Positions 34,501-48,316 of a stretch of 64,000 bases of DNA are shown here, one piece after another. Source of the stretch: Amblyornis subalaris (lineage: Eukaryota; Chordata; Aves; Passeriformes; Ptilonorhynchidae); NCBI GenBank assembly GCA_018881555.1, contig JACAXG010000170.1, positions 372,001 to 436,000 of the forward strand, written 5' to 3'. Below the pieces are notes generated by a model that saw nothing but the letters and a program-made list of their open reading frames with translations, ran no database searches and had not been told where the DNA came from. Both the position numbers and the translations under genes were made by a program. Positions within the stretch are counted from its first letter, which is position 1. Each line of letters starts with the position of its first letter.

Positions 34501-37500
34501 ACACAAAAATACTTGTCTGGAGAGAAGTCCTCCAGAGAATCCATTCACCTTNTAACTCTTTCTGGTTTATGACTGTAAATCTTCACTGGGATATTCTCAG
34601 TGGGGAGCCAGGTTGGGTCCCGGAGCCGCTGCTGGGAAGGGGCTCCGGTCCCGGCTGGGGGTGGGAGTGGGACTGCCCGAGTCCTCTGGGATGCTCACAC
34701 AGGGGAGCTTCCCGCACAGATGGGAGCTCATTTGGCACAGTTACTCCCAGCACTACTCGGTGGGATCCCTGGCTTTGCAGTGGGCTCTGTGCCTGGGCTG
34801 AGGACAGGCTCTGGAGCAGGATCCTGGGAAGTTCCTGGGCAGCAGAGGTGGTGGCTCCTGTCGGGACTGTGACACCAGGATTGTCTGTTCTCTGTGTTTG
34901 CAGTGGAAACGCTCCTGGGGNTCCTGAAGGGAACTCCATGGAGGAATCAGGCAAACTCTTACCATGGATCAAATGAGTATCCCAGAGTATCCAGCTCTGG
35001 GTTTGCCAAAGTTTGTTCTCTTTCAGCTCTTCAAATGCTCTAGTGATCGTGAGCTTGGCATCTCTCTGGCCCAGCAAATCTCCAGTCTGCATAGATGATC
35101 CCTGCCTGCTGTGCTCCAGGGAGGAAGGGGAACCAGTCACACCAGTGCTAAACTTTGAGGGGTTTTTGGTTTGTAAACCCACCGGGGTAACAAGGGGAAA
35201 CACATTTGTTTTAAAAAATATACACCAAAATAATTTCATGCCCAACAAATTTCTCACAAAACCAGGGAACCTCTTATTTTCTTCTTGGCACTAGCATTGG
35301 AACCTCTGGATTAAAGTTTTAGAACCTGAGCTAAACCTGGAGTTATGACAAAAAAACCCCCATGAAGATTCCTTACAGAAAGCTCAGCAGCTAGAAAGAA
35401 TCAGTTATCTCGATTCTGTAAACNTCTGCTTTTGTAGAAAATGTAAAGTATTGTCTGGCCTGATTTAAGCCTGTAGTTCTGTAGACACTTACCCTGACAA
35501 GAAAAAAGAATTTTAGGAAAGCTTTTCTATTTTTCATTTGAAGTATTAATTGAAATAGTTGACTTATGGATGCACAGTGAAGTCCTTTGTTCCGTAAGTG
35601 CCATAAATCAGAGTAGNTTCTAAGGCAGGCCCCGTGATTTTTACCTGTATCCTGTTTTCAGAGCAGCTTCCCTCGGCAGAGGCAGGATGTGAGGCAAACC
35701 TGGCAGCAGAGCTGTTTGCTCTGCTCAGCCCCTCTGGGCTCTGCAAGCTGCACATTGCTCAGGGACTCCTTTCAGGACACAATTTCAGCGTTAGCATTTG
35801 GTTCAAAATGTTTAAAAAACAGTTTTACGGTCTTCTGTTAGAGAGCAAAGCTTCGGGAAATGCTTCCTGGTGCACTGCAGTGCAGCTGGAGCAGCCTGAA
35901 GAATAATCCCAGGTTTGTGGGTTTGTGGGCAAAGCAGGAATGATTTTTTTTAATTGAGTTTATCTTTTGCTTTCAAATTAATTTGTTTTATTGTTTGTAA
36001 CTTCACATTCTTCTCTACAGTATACTGTACTATTCCAAGGCTTGCATATGCTAAATTCATCCTGTGTCCTTTTCTCCCGTGGGTCACCCTCTATTTAAGG
36101 ATAAAAAGTACCTCCTGGAGATACCAGAGATAAATTTCAAGTCAGCATTTCTGTGATTTGTGTCTGGTACATGGGTTGTTGTTACAAGGCACAAATTAAC
36201 CTAGGATGAGATGCTTCTGTAAATCATTGGAGCATCCTTGCTTTTGTCTAATATATTTTCCCACATGAACATCTATAATACTGTGTGCTTTTACAAATGC
36301 TGATCTAATGATTTATACTCAGAGGAGGCAGGGACACATTGATTAACTATACCTTTGTTAACTGCAGTAGCAGCCAACTTGGAATGTTTTTGGGAGCTAA
36401 GAATGGAAGAGATTTTCTCACAGAAATTCATCTTCTTCCACATCTTTTTTCCTTGCANTTCTCTCCTTCCTTTATCTTTATTACAGCGTGACAGCCAGCA
36501 CAGCAAGGTGCTGTGCACAGTGACAGTCCCACTATTGCAGAACAGATTTCTTACAGAAAAACCAGCACCAGTTCATCTCTTATGCATAAATGCTTTGTCT
36601 CTGGGAGCTGTACAGCCAGCTTGTTAGTTCAGGGACCTGCTACTCTGCCTCTAGGATGAGATAAAAGCCTTTTCAACCAACTTTTTGTGACAAGCCACTG
36701 CTCATAAAATACCTCATCAGAAAAAAATGGATCTTTTTGGACCACTGAGATCAAGAAACCTCTGCAATAAGAACTGCTGGACTTATAGAACAGAGATTGT
36801 ACAACCTGGCACTCCAGTGTTAGGGTGCTCAAGTAGCTGGGACGCTTTAAACTCGGGATTTAGGAGTCCAAATCACTGACCTGTTTGTATAAACTCNCCT
36901 CTTTTAAAGAGATACGCCAAAGCCGGCCATGGTGGCTGTCACCTCTTGGCCCAGCAAAGCCACCCACCCCAAAGACAGACACCAAACCAACCCCCACTTC
37001 AACAAAACACGTTACATCAAATCACAGCCCACAGCACCCCTGCTCACTGCAAACAGCCCTGGCCCTGTGGCTGTCCATAGCACAAGAGAAATCTCCTCCT
37101 AAAGGGTTTACAGGTGCAATTTGCAGCATAATCTCCATCTCCTTTCCACTCTGAGTGAGCATCGGCAACACAATCGAAACATTACAAAGCAATACTCCAG
37201 AAAAGCATAAAATGTCTCTTGTTTTACACACTTTGGGGATATTGTGGTATAGCCCAACAAAGCCAGAGGTTTTCCCCTTCCAGTGTCAATTTAAACAGCT
37301 CTGCCGTTGCCTGTGCGTGGTGTGGGTGCCATCAACGTAAGGCCCAAAGGGTCCTGTGGATATGGCCAGAATTCATAGCCCCTTGGCTGGTATTTCTTAA
37401 ATTATTTAACACATTAGAAAATAATTTTGGTGGCAGTAAAAAACCTGTGAAATGAACTTCACAGTAAGGACAGAAAATAACATTCCTCTCTTACCTGAGT

Positions 37501-40500
37501 CCGAGTTGGCGGAGCTTTGGTTTGGTACCAAATCAGGCAAACTAAACCCAACAGGATCCCAAAATGTTAAGCAGAATACAAAAACCCCGAAGATCAAATA
37601 GAAAAATCCACTTCTCTTTTCGTTAGGCAATACTGGGAGTGTTCAGCTCTCCAGTCTCCAAGGTTTTCCAGCTGGGAGTCAGCCTTTTCCCATCCTGCAT
37701 CCCGGCATCCTGTTATTGTTCCAAGTCTTAGTAATACAGTGAGAAAAGGGAGTGGAGGAAACAAGATAAACTTAGCCTTATTATTGCTATATCTACTTAT
37801 TTGTTGCTGACCCTAATGAGGGANCTGAATAAAAGGAAACTGGCTCTGAGAGCAACACCAAAGTTGGTCTGTTATTTAGCATTGTTTCAGGAGGGGTTTT
37901 AGGAGTTAGCAAGCATCTGAATGGTACTTTTGGTGTCTGATACTGGATCAGCACAGACTGAGCCTGTTTTGCACAAACAGGATTTTCAAAGCAGTGTGGA
38001 AGTGTCCTATCTACAAGAATTTTTATACCTGGAAGTTAAAAAGGCAGAGCCCTCCTGTTAATGAGAGTGGATTCCTGTTCAGCTCTGTCAGTGCTGCATG
38101 TAAAAATGCNATTTCACAGTATTTTCAGAGGTGAAGACCCTAGGAGCAAGGCAGTGTAGGNGGGCCTTTCAGAAGGAGAAAATGTTTATAGCATCTTATT
38201 ATAGTGAGTTCTAAGTCTGGAGACCACTCAGGGCAGACAGAAGGGGAAGTTTCAGTGTTAAACTGAACACAAGGGTGTAGCTCTGGCATGGTGCAGTACA
38301 AATGGAAGAGGATTTTTTGTAACTAANTAATGCAGAAGAAAACTGAGAAGTGCAGGACTTACTCAAAACTCACTCTTTTGAACCACTTATAATAAATGTA
38401 GGCAAATGTTCAATGTATCTTAAGTATTACTTTAATAATTTTAATTATTGAGTCAAATTAAATTTTTAATAATACTCCACAGTTAAATACTCTCTTGCCC
38501 CTATTTGTCNTCACAGGCCAGCCCAGGTGGTGGCACTGATTTCCTGCCTCGCCAGAAGGCTGAGGGTGCTCAGATTGTTTCACATTTTCAGGGTGTACAG
38601 CAGTGAAGAGGAATGGCTTCTNNAAGAATTTGTTACATTAATTATTAACAAAAAAAGGAGACGTTTTTCAAAGTCTTGTGCAAGGAGCCCACAGAGCCCA
38701 GTTTCCCTGCAGGGAAATAAGCTGTTGAATAAGCTGTGTCCCTGCTGGGAGAGGAGCAGGGAGATGCTGATAGGAGTTTTCCAGNGAAGTGCAGCTATCT
38801 GGTCAGGATGCCCTCCCTGATAATCTGGTACCCACAGCAGACAAGGGGCCCTGATACGACTCACCCTTGCAAGGGGCTCCGACTGCNTTTACAGCCCCTT
38901 GTGCCTTTGATGTGCCTGTGTGGGGGTCTGGGAGTGAGGGGGATGTGCAGCTGCTCCAAAGAAAGGATGAGGGAAGGGAGTCACGGCTCAGAGGGGAAAA
39001 GAGGAGACCCCAGGGCTCTCTCTGTGTGCCCTGAGGCAAAGGCCGAGGTAATCCAGGGCTGTTTTGATGCCTGCTAAATCACCTTCTTATTATCTGATTT
39101 GTTTCATCTCTACTGGGAAGTTCAAGGCAAGAAGTGAGAAAGTTTCTAAAAGCCTCTTCACAGGCCTTTACAGTGCTCAATAGAAAACTGCAAACCATTT
39201 ATAAGCTTAGAGGAAGGCACTTCCACCGAAATTTTAGAAACCTGATTTACCATCCAAACCCTTCCCCATTATGCTTCATAGATTTCATCTCTGCTGAACG
39301 GAGTCTTTAAGTTTTCTTTCTGGCTATGAGAAACTGTCCATTGAGATTTTATGGATTGAAGAACCAATTCTTGCAGCCCCCTGCCAGCAGCAGCAGAGCT
39401 CCTGATGGTTCAGAGCGCCCTGTGCCCTCTGGTTGATCCCGGACATCGGCCCTGCCGTCCCTCCTGGGCAGTGGATGTCACCCTGCTTTAAAGCTGCTGA
39501 CACAAAATGCTGGCAAGCAGGTTTTCTTGTAAGTCTTAGACTTTCAGACTTCTTTATCACTAGGGCCAAATCATAGGACTTCAGAAAAATTCTTTGGTGN
39601 CTGGTGCCTTTTGCAAGCCAGAGGGTAATGTTTTAAAGATATTATTAATTCACACCAAGTTCTGCTAGTGAGAAAAATCCTGTGCACGATCAGACAACAT
39701 TGGCAGATATAACTACCTTTTAGGTGNCTGATTTTGTGTGTGAAATATTATTTAACAGTCCAGCTTGTGGAAGTGAAAGGAACAGGTAAGGAGTGAATGC
39801 AAACCTCAGCAACATTTGCACTGGGTGTGTGACTCACGGATGGAGATGGTGGCACAAATCAAAGGAGTGATCCTTATTGACTTGGCATTTCACAGAGTTT
39901 TCCTGCTGTTCCTCTCTCCCAATGACATCAGGCCTTTTCCATTGGTCACTTCAGCTCTGCTGTGTGAATTTTTTTCTATGTTATATCCAGCTGCCCTTAT
40001 TGGGTTATTTGCTTCAGTCCACGTGCTTTTCCCACAGATGTTCTGTTTTGGGACTTTGTGGCACCTGGGTTAGAGCTGTGTGGTTCAGATCAGCACCTCT
40101 TTCTGTGAAACGTTGTGGTCTCAGCCCNTGTACCCAGCAGAGCAGGCTGACCTTGTGCTAGCAGCTCTGGCTTACAGCTGGTTTCAGGCTTTCACTGCAG
40201 TCCCTGTTTGCTGTCCCACCTGATCCGTGCTCTGGGAAGTTCTCCTCAAAGAATTCATGGAACCCACTGTGGTAGGAACAAGCTCATTGCTTTCTTAACC
40301 AGCACAAATCCCAGCCAAGTGGCTGAAGCAGCCCATGCCTTTCACTGAGTGAGCACTTTCTTTTTCTTTGCCAGTAATTCTAGTTATGGTGAAATTCCAT
40401 NTGATAAATAAGCCCTTCTTGATAAGCACAGTCATCGAACCCAAAGGCAGCTATTGACACAGCTGCAACTCCTGATCTTTGAATTCTCCTCCTATCTGAC

Positions 40501-42971
40501 TCTCACTAGGGGAGGGTCCTACCCTTGGCAGTACAGCCCAGGAATGCTTTTGGGACAGTTTATAAAAGTTACACTTAGTGGTCTGTCTTGCTAAACGCAC
40601 CACGTTACAGCACTGTGCAAGGGAAGGGCTGCCAAGACTGGGAATTCAGTCACAGCAGTGTCAGGATTTTTCTGACCAGTTGGAATTATGGCAGGGGAGA
40701 GCACAGGCGTTCCTTCGGTTATAAAAATAAACCCAAAATGCTAATTTTGAGCAGCTCATTATTGCAGAATCCCTCCCATTTGAAATATGCAATTGTATCT
40801 GACNGTTGCCTGCAGCCTCTCTGGAAGAAGCATTACTTAAAGTTTAAAAAATAACGATTATTGCTCCATGTGGAAAGCATAATCTCTGCAGCACGTTGTG
40901 TTATTTCTGGGCCCTTTAATCAGGGCAGTGCAGTGCTCNTAGTCATTTCCACTCGGTCACTGGTTTCCTCTCTGTCCCAGCTTGAGGTGCGCATCCTGGA
41001 GAGAGTCTGACTCAGCTTCCTTNTGTCAGGCTTCTTGAACAAAAGAATGTAGCTCTGACTTTTATTTTTTTAATATAAAGTGTATTTACAAAACTGCTGA
41101 GGAATTTCACATTGGAAGTTCGTTGGGGTGGTGCAGTGGCATTTGCTGAGATGTGTCCCAGAGCACTCTTCTGGCTGTACCAGACACATTTCACTACACC
41201 ACACGTGGAAGGGTCAGTCCTGTGCTCCTCAACGTCCCAGCACGGATGAGACCTCTGGCTGCACAAAGACTCATGGCTACAGGGTTTTTTTCTAAAATGT
41301 TCAGCAGGGCATGATCCCAAACGATCTTGTTTCCTTGTTTGGAAATGACAGGAAAGAATAGATGGTAGAAAATGTACCCATATTGTACCGAAACTCTGTG
41401 ACACTCTGAGCAGATGCCATAAAATGGAACTGCGTCACCACCGAACGGAAAGGAAGGAATCATGAACCCCTTTGATGTGTTCATTGAAGACACAATCCAC
41501 AGGGATTGGAAACAACAAGCCTGCAGGCTGACTCTGGCACCCTAACCTTTCTGTGATTTCACTTGGAGGAGCAGGTCTACTGGAGAGGTTTGAAGCTGAT
41601 AAAAAGTTTTCCACGAATGTTTTTGATAAATAATCTTGATTTCAGTGAAATCTTTTTTTCACCTAAAGAACATGCCTATTTTAATTGGCATGTGCCTTAA
41701 AATAGAAACCCAAACCAAAACAATCTGTTCTTAAACAAAAGGGATGAAAATCACCACCTTTCATTCATTAACTCTGCTGGTTGGTTGTTGAAGCAGTCCA
41801 GCTTTTGCCTCTGCCTGGCAGTGGAGATGGGGAGCTCATGTTTTGGTGCAGAAGAGGTTCTCTCTGCTATGCCACATCTGAAATCAGAGAGGTAACATCC
41901 ATCTTAATCTTTGGTAAAGTCTGCNGTGCAAACACTCTTTATGTCTACGGCAATAATTTCAAAACAACCCCAGAAGCAGAGTGTGCAGTAGATGATGTGG
42001 AGCTGCTGGGGCAGGAGGGGCTGCCCAGGTTTCCCTCTGTGAGCTGCACAGAACCAGGGGTTTGATGGCCTCTTCCCTTTTCCTCCTGCACTGGTCACAC
42101 AGCTGTTGCCCATCCTGATCCTGGTTTCCTACGGCATTCTCCCCATTACTGGGTCAGCCTGCAAGCTCCTGCCTTCAGCGCTGGGGTGACCAAGGGGAGT
42201 GGATCACAGTCCCTGCACTCAGCAGCACTGGCTGTTTGATTGTTCTGCACTTAAAGGTCTGCTAGGAAGCTCTAAACCAGAAGATTTTTAAGTGGTTGAA
42301 ATAATGTTGGTTTTTCTTTCAAAAAAGGCCAAAATCTCATTTTTATGCCTCTCACTGTTCTATGAGTGCTTCAGGGGAGATAAAAAGTCAGATGATTGCT
42401 TGAACTGCAACCTATATACCAAATAACCACCCCAGACACAGGAGAGCTGTCATCCCAAAAGCTGCAGCACACAAACAGCTCCGCTGTGCTGGGATTCGTG
42501 TGGCTGGTCAAGTGCACAAGGAGCTTTATCTGGAGAGGAAGATTTTGCAGTCCTGGGGTGAAAAGAGCAGGGTGCCACAAAGGGCAGGTCACACACTGGG
42601 CTGGGATGCCCTCAGGGCTGTGGTTCACCTCAGTGTCCTTCCCACTGCTCCGGATCCACTTGGAACCTGCCAGAGAAGGGACGTGGCTCGCTGGGCCTTT
42701 GTTCCAATGAGTCTGCCAGTAAACCAGTTCCTGAAGGGAAACGGGGTGTTTACAGGACGTGAGATGGGCCCATATCTCAAATGCTTTCCTCGATGCCCCT
42801 TGAAGTCTCTGGATTTTCCTTTCATGTCCTTGCACCGAGCCCCAGTGATTCAATGTCCGTGNGTGCAGCCCACGTGCAGTCACGCCACTGACGCTGGTGC
42901 CTGCTGGCCACAGCTCACCCTCCTTCTCCCACGGTGACCACGTGGGCTGGAGCTCTCCGGCTGTGCTGTGG
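28515..42971. other. Intergenic DNA, no gene recognised
   Basis: About 14.5 kb with only the CR1 fragment at 33361-33411 identified. Small open frames on both strands lack domains or splice context. One NN pair is at 38622-38623; other Ns are single. Confidence 0.5.
33361..33411 (-). mobile_element. CR1 LINE 3'-end fragment, about 51 bp
   Basis: Starts with ATAGAATCATAGAATTG and continues through GGTTGGAAAAGACC and AAGATCATCAAG, the reverse complement of the CR1 3' end. It is severely 5'-truncated, with no coding content, and lies in intergenic DNA upstream of CDH5. Confidence 0.85.
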
Positions 42972-43083
42972 AACACACAGACACACACACAAGCACAGAG
43001 ACACACACAAACTCACAGAAAAACACACACACAGACACACAGACACACACAGACACACACACAAACACAGTCACACACAGACA
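42972..43083. repeat. CA-rich compound microsatellite
   Basis: Runs of ACACAC interrupted by AGACAC, AAGC, AAACTC and AGAAAA, ending directly at the 3' end of the minus-strand CR1 at 43084. The interruptions suggest an old array. Confidence 0.9.
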
Positions 43084-43705
43084 GAATCACAGAACTAACT
43101 AGGGTGGAAAAGACCTCTGAGCTCATCGAGTGCAGCCTATGACCTAACACCACCCTGTCACCCAGACCATGGCACTGAGCACCACATCCAGTCTTTTCCT
43201 ACACACCTCCAGGGACGGTGACTCCATCACCCCCCTGGGCAGCCCGTTCCAGTNCCCAATCACTCTTTCCGGGAGGAACTTCTTCCTAATGTCCAGCCTA
43301 AATCTCTCCTGGTACAGCTTAAGGCTGTGTCCTCTTGTCCTGTCCCTTGTTCCCTGGGAGAAGAGACCAACTCCCACTTGACTACGCCCTCCTGTCAGGG
43401 AGTTGTAAAGAGTGATGAGATCTCCCCTGAGTCTCCTCTTCTCCAGGCTGAACAACCCCAGCTCCCTCAGCCACTCGTCATAGGACTTGTGTTCCAGACC
43501 CTTCACCAGCCTTGTTGCCCTTCTCTGGACACCTTTGAGTGTCTCAACATCCTTCCTAAATTGAGGGGCCCAGAACTGGACACAGCACTGGAGGTGTGGC
43601 CTCAGCAGTGCCCAGCACAGAGGGACAGCCACTGCCCTGGTCCTGCTGGCCACACTGTTCCTGACCCATGGCCCTGCTTGGCAGTGCCAGCCCAGCTGGT
43701 GGCAT
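43084..43705 (-). mobile_element. CR1 LINE, 5'-truncated, with the C-terminal end of ORF2
   Basis: Minus-strand CR1 whose 3' end lies at AGAATCACAGAACT (43084) and abuts a CA-rich microsatellite. Translated on the minus strand, it gives a readable C-terminal part of the CR1 reverse-transcriptase polyprotein, including [44 protein letters not shown] and ESPSLEV. This stretch stays open apart from one N at 43254. The upstream end is approximate: similarity fades near 43700, where a 66-bp minisatellite region begins. The copy lacks the catalytic reverse-transcriptase and endonuclease domains, so it cannot move by itself. Confidence 0.9.
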
Positions 43706-43808
43706 GTTCCCTCTGTTCCCCTGGCTGGGGAGTGGCTGGGACACCCTGTGATCCGTGTGGGAGCCGTGATGGGCCGGGCAGGGCCAGACGTGGGCCCCAG
43801 CTCCACAC

Positions 43809-44068
43809 GGACCCTGTGTGAGGCTCCACAGGTCCTCCACACGGATCACACAGACCCCACTCCCAGCTCTGGACAGACCCTGTGTGAGGCTCCACAGGTT
43901 CTCCATACGGATCACACGGACCTCACTCCCAGCTCTGGACAGGCCCTGTGTGAGGCTCCACAGGTTCTCCANANGGATCACACGGACCCCACTCCCAGCT
44001 CTGGACAGACCCTGTGTGAGGCTCCACAGGTTCTCCACATGGATCACACGGACCCCACTCCCAGCTCA
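43809..44068. repeat. 66-bp minisatellite, about four copies
   Basis: Units share ACCCTGTGTGAGGCTCC (GCCCTG in the third) at 43811, 43877, 43943 and 44009, exactly 66 bp apart, each with a GGATCACAC and CTCCCAGCTC block. Divergence between copies is only a few bases, so the array is young or homogenised. Two Ns (43973, 43975) fall in the third copy. As 66 is a multiple of 3, all frames repeat as 22-residue periods, giving false ORFs. A degenerate partial unit precedes it (43745-43808). Confidence 0.95.
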
Positions 44069-47000
44069 CTGCCACCTTTCTCCCGAGGGCACGGGGTTTC
44101 AGCCTGGGGTTTGTGCTGCTCAAAGGCACACGGGGAGAGGGAAGGAGGTGCTGTGCCTTCTCTAAAAGGAGGAGCTGAGCACTTGCCAAAAGCAGAGTGG
44201 AGAGAGCTGCTCCGGATGAATCCTTGCTGAGGGGCTGAAGTGCGAGAGCCAAGGCACCGATGCCTTGTAAATTGGTTCAGTGACTTTTACTCATTTCTCT
44301 CCAGTCCCTTTACGACCCCCCAGCCCTGCTGCCCGCGTGCTGGCCCTGCTGCCGAGCACNGTGCAAATGCAGATGGTTCCAGGGTGTCACTGCCATCCCC
44401 TGCGCTGTCCCCGGGCTGCAGTCCATTGTGCCTCTCCAGCCAGGGAGAGGATGTGCAAGGATTCCTAATGGCTTGGAAAGCAGTCAGGATAGATTTTCCC
44501 CCCCCGGCCCGTTGAGAAGGAGCCATCTGTGTGGAGGCTGCAGCAGCCAGTGTTTGCCTTTATTTAAACACTGCAGGACTGCTCTCCTGTCTCCTCTGCT
44601 CTGATTTGCACTGGTTCGAATTGAGCCACTGCAGTGCAATGTGGAATATAAAGTTTCAGCCTTTCTCCAGAACTGATAAAATAGCATTTGATTCTTAATG
44701 CTGTGTTTGTGATTGCATAAATAACTTCCTAGATTTCAAGCACAGGGATGGTGCAAATCGGATGGAAATATGAAGATTTGGGTTTGGGTATCCTCGTTTG
44801 GGATTTTGGCACGAAGATGCACCCTGCAAATAGGCAGGGAAACCAGTCACAGACCTCGGAGGGCTGAGTCTATAAAATGCCAAATTTCAGTGACTGATCT
44901 TTGCAATGCAGGGGAAAAATAGTTTTTAATCTTCTGCTTACCTGTGAATTGCTCAGTCTGAGGTGTGGGGCTGCTCTCCCCAGCTACACACCAACACTTC
45001 TCAGCTGTGAGGATCTCACTGCAGCTCTGCTAACTGAGGGAATAATCCACGATGAAAAATGGGTAATGAATAATGAAAAAACTCAAGCTTTAGGAATTAA
45101 TGATTCATACTGAAATATATCTGCCCTGGACAGTTTTCTTTTGCTGATATTTCATCCTGACCGTACAAATGGTTATGCTGTGCCCATCCCTGTGCACTTT
45201 AACAGAGATTAAAAAGAATAAGGGTTGGTTCCTAACATCCAAACAGACTGTCAAAGGAGAGAATATGTATATTTAAAAGCACAATGGAAAATTTAATACA
45301 GTTAAATCCTTGCTTTGACTTTTCAGGATTTACATTAATTTTGGAAATTCGGAGAAAAGGAAAATGATAGATCTTNTTAGTTTGCAAAGGTTGTGCATGA
45401 ACAGTTCTATTAGGATCTGTCTTCCGGAGTGCTCCTGAAAAACTATGTAGCAAAATTAACTTATTCTGTAAAGATATNTTTATAATAAACAAGAGGAAAG
45501 ATAAATGTTCATGAATTACTTCAAGCAGACTTGCAGCCATTTTGACTTGCCCCTAGTTTAATGCGGCAGAAAATTATGCTGATTTAACTTTAATAATCTG
45601 TTTTGAAGAGAAAGCATGATTTAAAAACACTTGCTTTTCGAAACCTCCCACCTTTTATGTATTATTTGCACACTGAGCGCAATATTTTTAAATGGGCTTC
45701 GAGTATCTATGAAATAAAAGGGCTGGTAATTAATATTATTTATACTGCAGAGTAACTCAGAGCCTCCTCCGAAGGGCTGCCTGAGGTCAAACAGAGCCTG
45801 AATTCAGGCGGACGGGCAGCTTCAGCCAGAGCAGCTCTGAGCCAGACCCTGGCCCTGCCCTCCCCTCACACCCGAGCTCTGTGGCTGTTCNCGTGCTCTG
45901 CGGCACAGAATTCCCTGCGAACACGAGGACCTGGCGCGTCTGGATGTTGGTCCGAAGCAGCCAGATTGGGTCCTTCCCCTCCGAGCCGCGCAGGGCAGAA
46001 CACGCTTCCCTGGAAGGGCCCTGCNGTCATCGTCTGGCTGTGGCTTCTGCGAGGCTGGGCTGAGACCTCATCGGGAAAACTTTCTTAAGACTCTTCCAGC
46101 GTTTCCTGCCCGCGTTCAGCTGACAAAGGAAGCGGCTCCCTGCACGGGTTTTGTTGTTTCCTCCCGCGACCTTGGCCGGCAGCTGCAGGTGCGGGGCAGC
46201 GCAATGGGAAATGCCCTCTACGTGCCTGCCTCGCCTCTCCCCAAAGGCTGCTGCAGGGCAGCNTGGCATGGAACGGGAGCTTGGGATGGAGCAGGAGCCA
46301 CGTCTCATCTTTCTCATCACCCCTGCGGGGTGGTGCTCAGCCAGGGCTGCACACAGCGAACCAGAGCGGAGATGGTCTGGAGCGTGAGGCTGAACACGAG
46401 CACGGTTTAGAAATGGGGCTGCTGGAAACGGNAAGGCACCTACCCAACGGCAGGGAATGCTGCGAGTCAACGCGCTGGAATGTGCTGTNGGCTGGGGGGG
46501 AGGCTCTTTCACGGCTCTTCCAACTGGGTGTGGGGAGAACATGCGTGTGGAGAGTGTTCCAGTGGAGTGGGAGCGAGCCCCGGCTGCCTGGGATTTCGCT
46601 GCCTGGGAGATGCCCAACAAGGGACAGCTCGTGTGTATTTGTTCCCCACAAGCACTCCCTGCCTGTCACAGCAAAGATTTTCTGTCCTGTCTTACCTGGA
46701 GAAAAAAANAAGTTATTGCTGCCATTACAAACAGGAGATTTGTTTTCACAGTCAGGCTGAGACTGAAAGGATGGGAAGCCCAGTGGCTGCATCTNTGGGC
46801 AGGCTGAGATTATTTAATGCATTACAATGAAAGCTTGTAACAAAGTGAGGTTTTAAAATGATAAATCCCTTCATTCTGTTGGAGCAGACTTGATCTCTGA
46901 TAATTACACACGTGCAAATAGAAATAGCTTCTACCGAGGCTGTAAACAACAGTTGCTCAAAANCTTGCATTTTACAATAACTAATAATAAGAATAATAGT

Positions 47001-48316
47001 TGAACATGTGAATGTACTTCTTTAGCAGTGGATGGCCAGTCCAGATGTCTTGGGTTATATGTGAAAAAACGCTGTGCTTTATTTTGATTCGACAGCCTGG
47101 AAATAGAGAGGAAAATGAAGAGCAACTGTACTCATGGAGTTGGACTGTTCAGTAAAGGCTTAATGCATCACAAATCAGGAAAATGAGAAATTCCAGGTTT
47201 TGTTTTGGCTTTCCAGAGCAAGAGACCAACTAGCACATGACAAATGGAGCCTGCTGTGTTGTGTGCCTCTGTTAATAGAGATGAACAAACAGAGTTTGCA
47301 GCAGGAATTGACCGTCTGTGGAACCAAAAGCATTTAGTGGCAGAACAATTTTTGCTTCATTCTGCCATTGCTGGAGGGNCAGAGACTGTCTTGCTGCTGT
47401 AGGAGAAGTTGTACCTATTAGGAGGAGCAGAGCAGTTGCAGGCACCTTTACTGATAAGGTGTAGCCAAGAGCCTGGGGTGCTGCAGACATTCCTTGGCTG
47501 TAGTGGTGTGACACGCTGGCTCCAAGGGAATTGCTGGGACCAAACAGGAGGTGAAGGCTGGATGGCTGCAGGTATTCCTGTCACAAAGTCAGGAATTTGT
47601 GTTTTCTCTTGCTCTTTGGGGGTTCTCTTCTCACCCCTCCTTTTTCAGCCAGCACACTGCATTTCCTCCTCCTTCCCTGCACTCAAGGACCTTCTCCCGC
47701 TCCTTCCTGCAGCTCCTCTGTTTTCCCTCTTGCCCTGTTTCCCTCTGTAGCACCTCCAGATTGTTCTGTCCTGCAGAGCTGTGCCCTCAAACCTCTGCAG
47801 AGCAGAAGGGAGCAGCCCCCACTGTGGCACCAGGGAATCTTGAGTGATTGAATCCAGCTTTCCTGCTTTTCTGAATTTTCCCCAGCCCGAGAGATAGGCC
47901 CTACTCAGTGCCAAAAATATTTCCTGATGGGATGTGCATGCCAAAAACCTCCCACTGCAGGGTGGTGTAGGAGCTGGTCCTGGTGCTCCGTTTTCAGGGC
48001 TAAATCTCCTCCTTTCAGCTTCACCTCGTCTACNAATGTGCAGTGCCACAAGTGAGGATGAGACCTGCTGGGACCATTGCTGAGGAGGTTTATTATGATT
48101 CCAGGATGGAATAAGGNCCTTTTGTGCTGAATGTTGTGCAAATAACTTATTGGTTTGAAATCTTCAGTCCAGCCCCGGCCTGCAAAGAGCTCTTTTCTTC
48201 TCTCCTGCAACGGTTTGGAGCCAATAGGGCAACATTTTTGTCAATTTATCCAGCTGTACTTTAATTAAGTTTTAAAAGTGACTTTATGTTAAATTCTGTG
48301 ACTCAATGTTGCTACA
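44069..48316. other. Intergenic DNA, no gene recognised
   Basis: Includes an AT-rich, non-repetitive stretch at about 45,545-45,765 followed by a moderately CpG-rich stretch at about 45,830-46,400. No coding exon, RNA gene or repeat family recognised. Confidence 0.45.

Noticed and set aside
43144..43842. 232-residue minus-strand frame as a host gene
   Set aside because: It is the C-terminal part of CR1 ORF2 running into a minisatellite. It is a dead LINE fragment, not a host gene.
43748..44230. Repeat-containing open frames with 22-residue periods
   Set aside because: The 66-bp minisatellite is a multiple of three, so the frame stays open by arithmetic.
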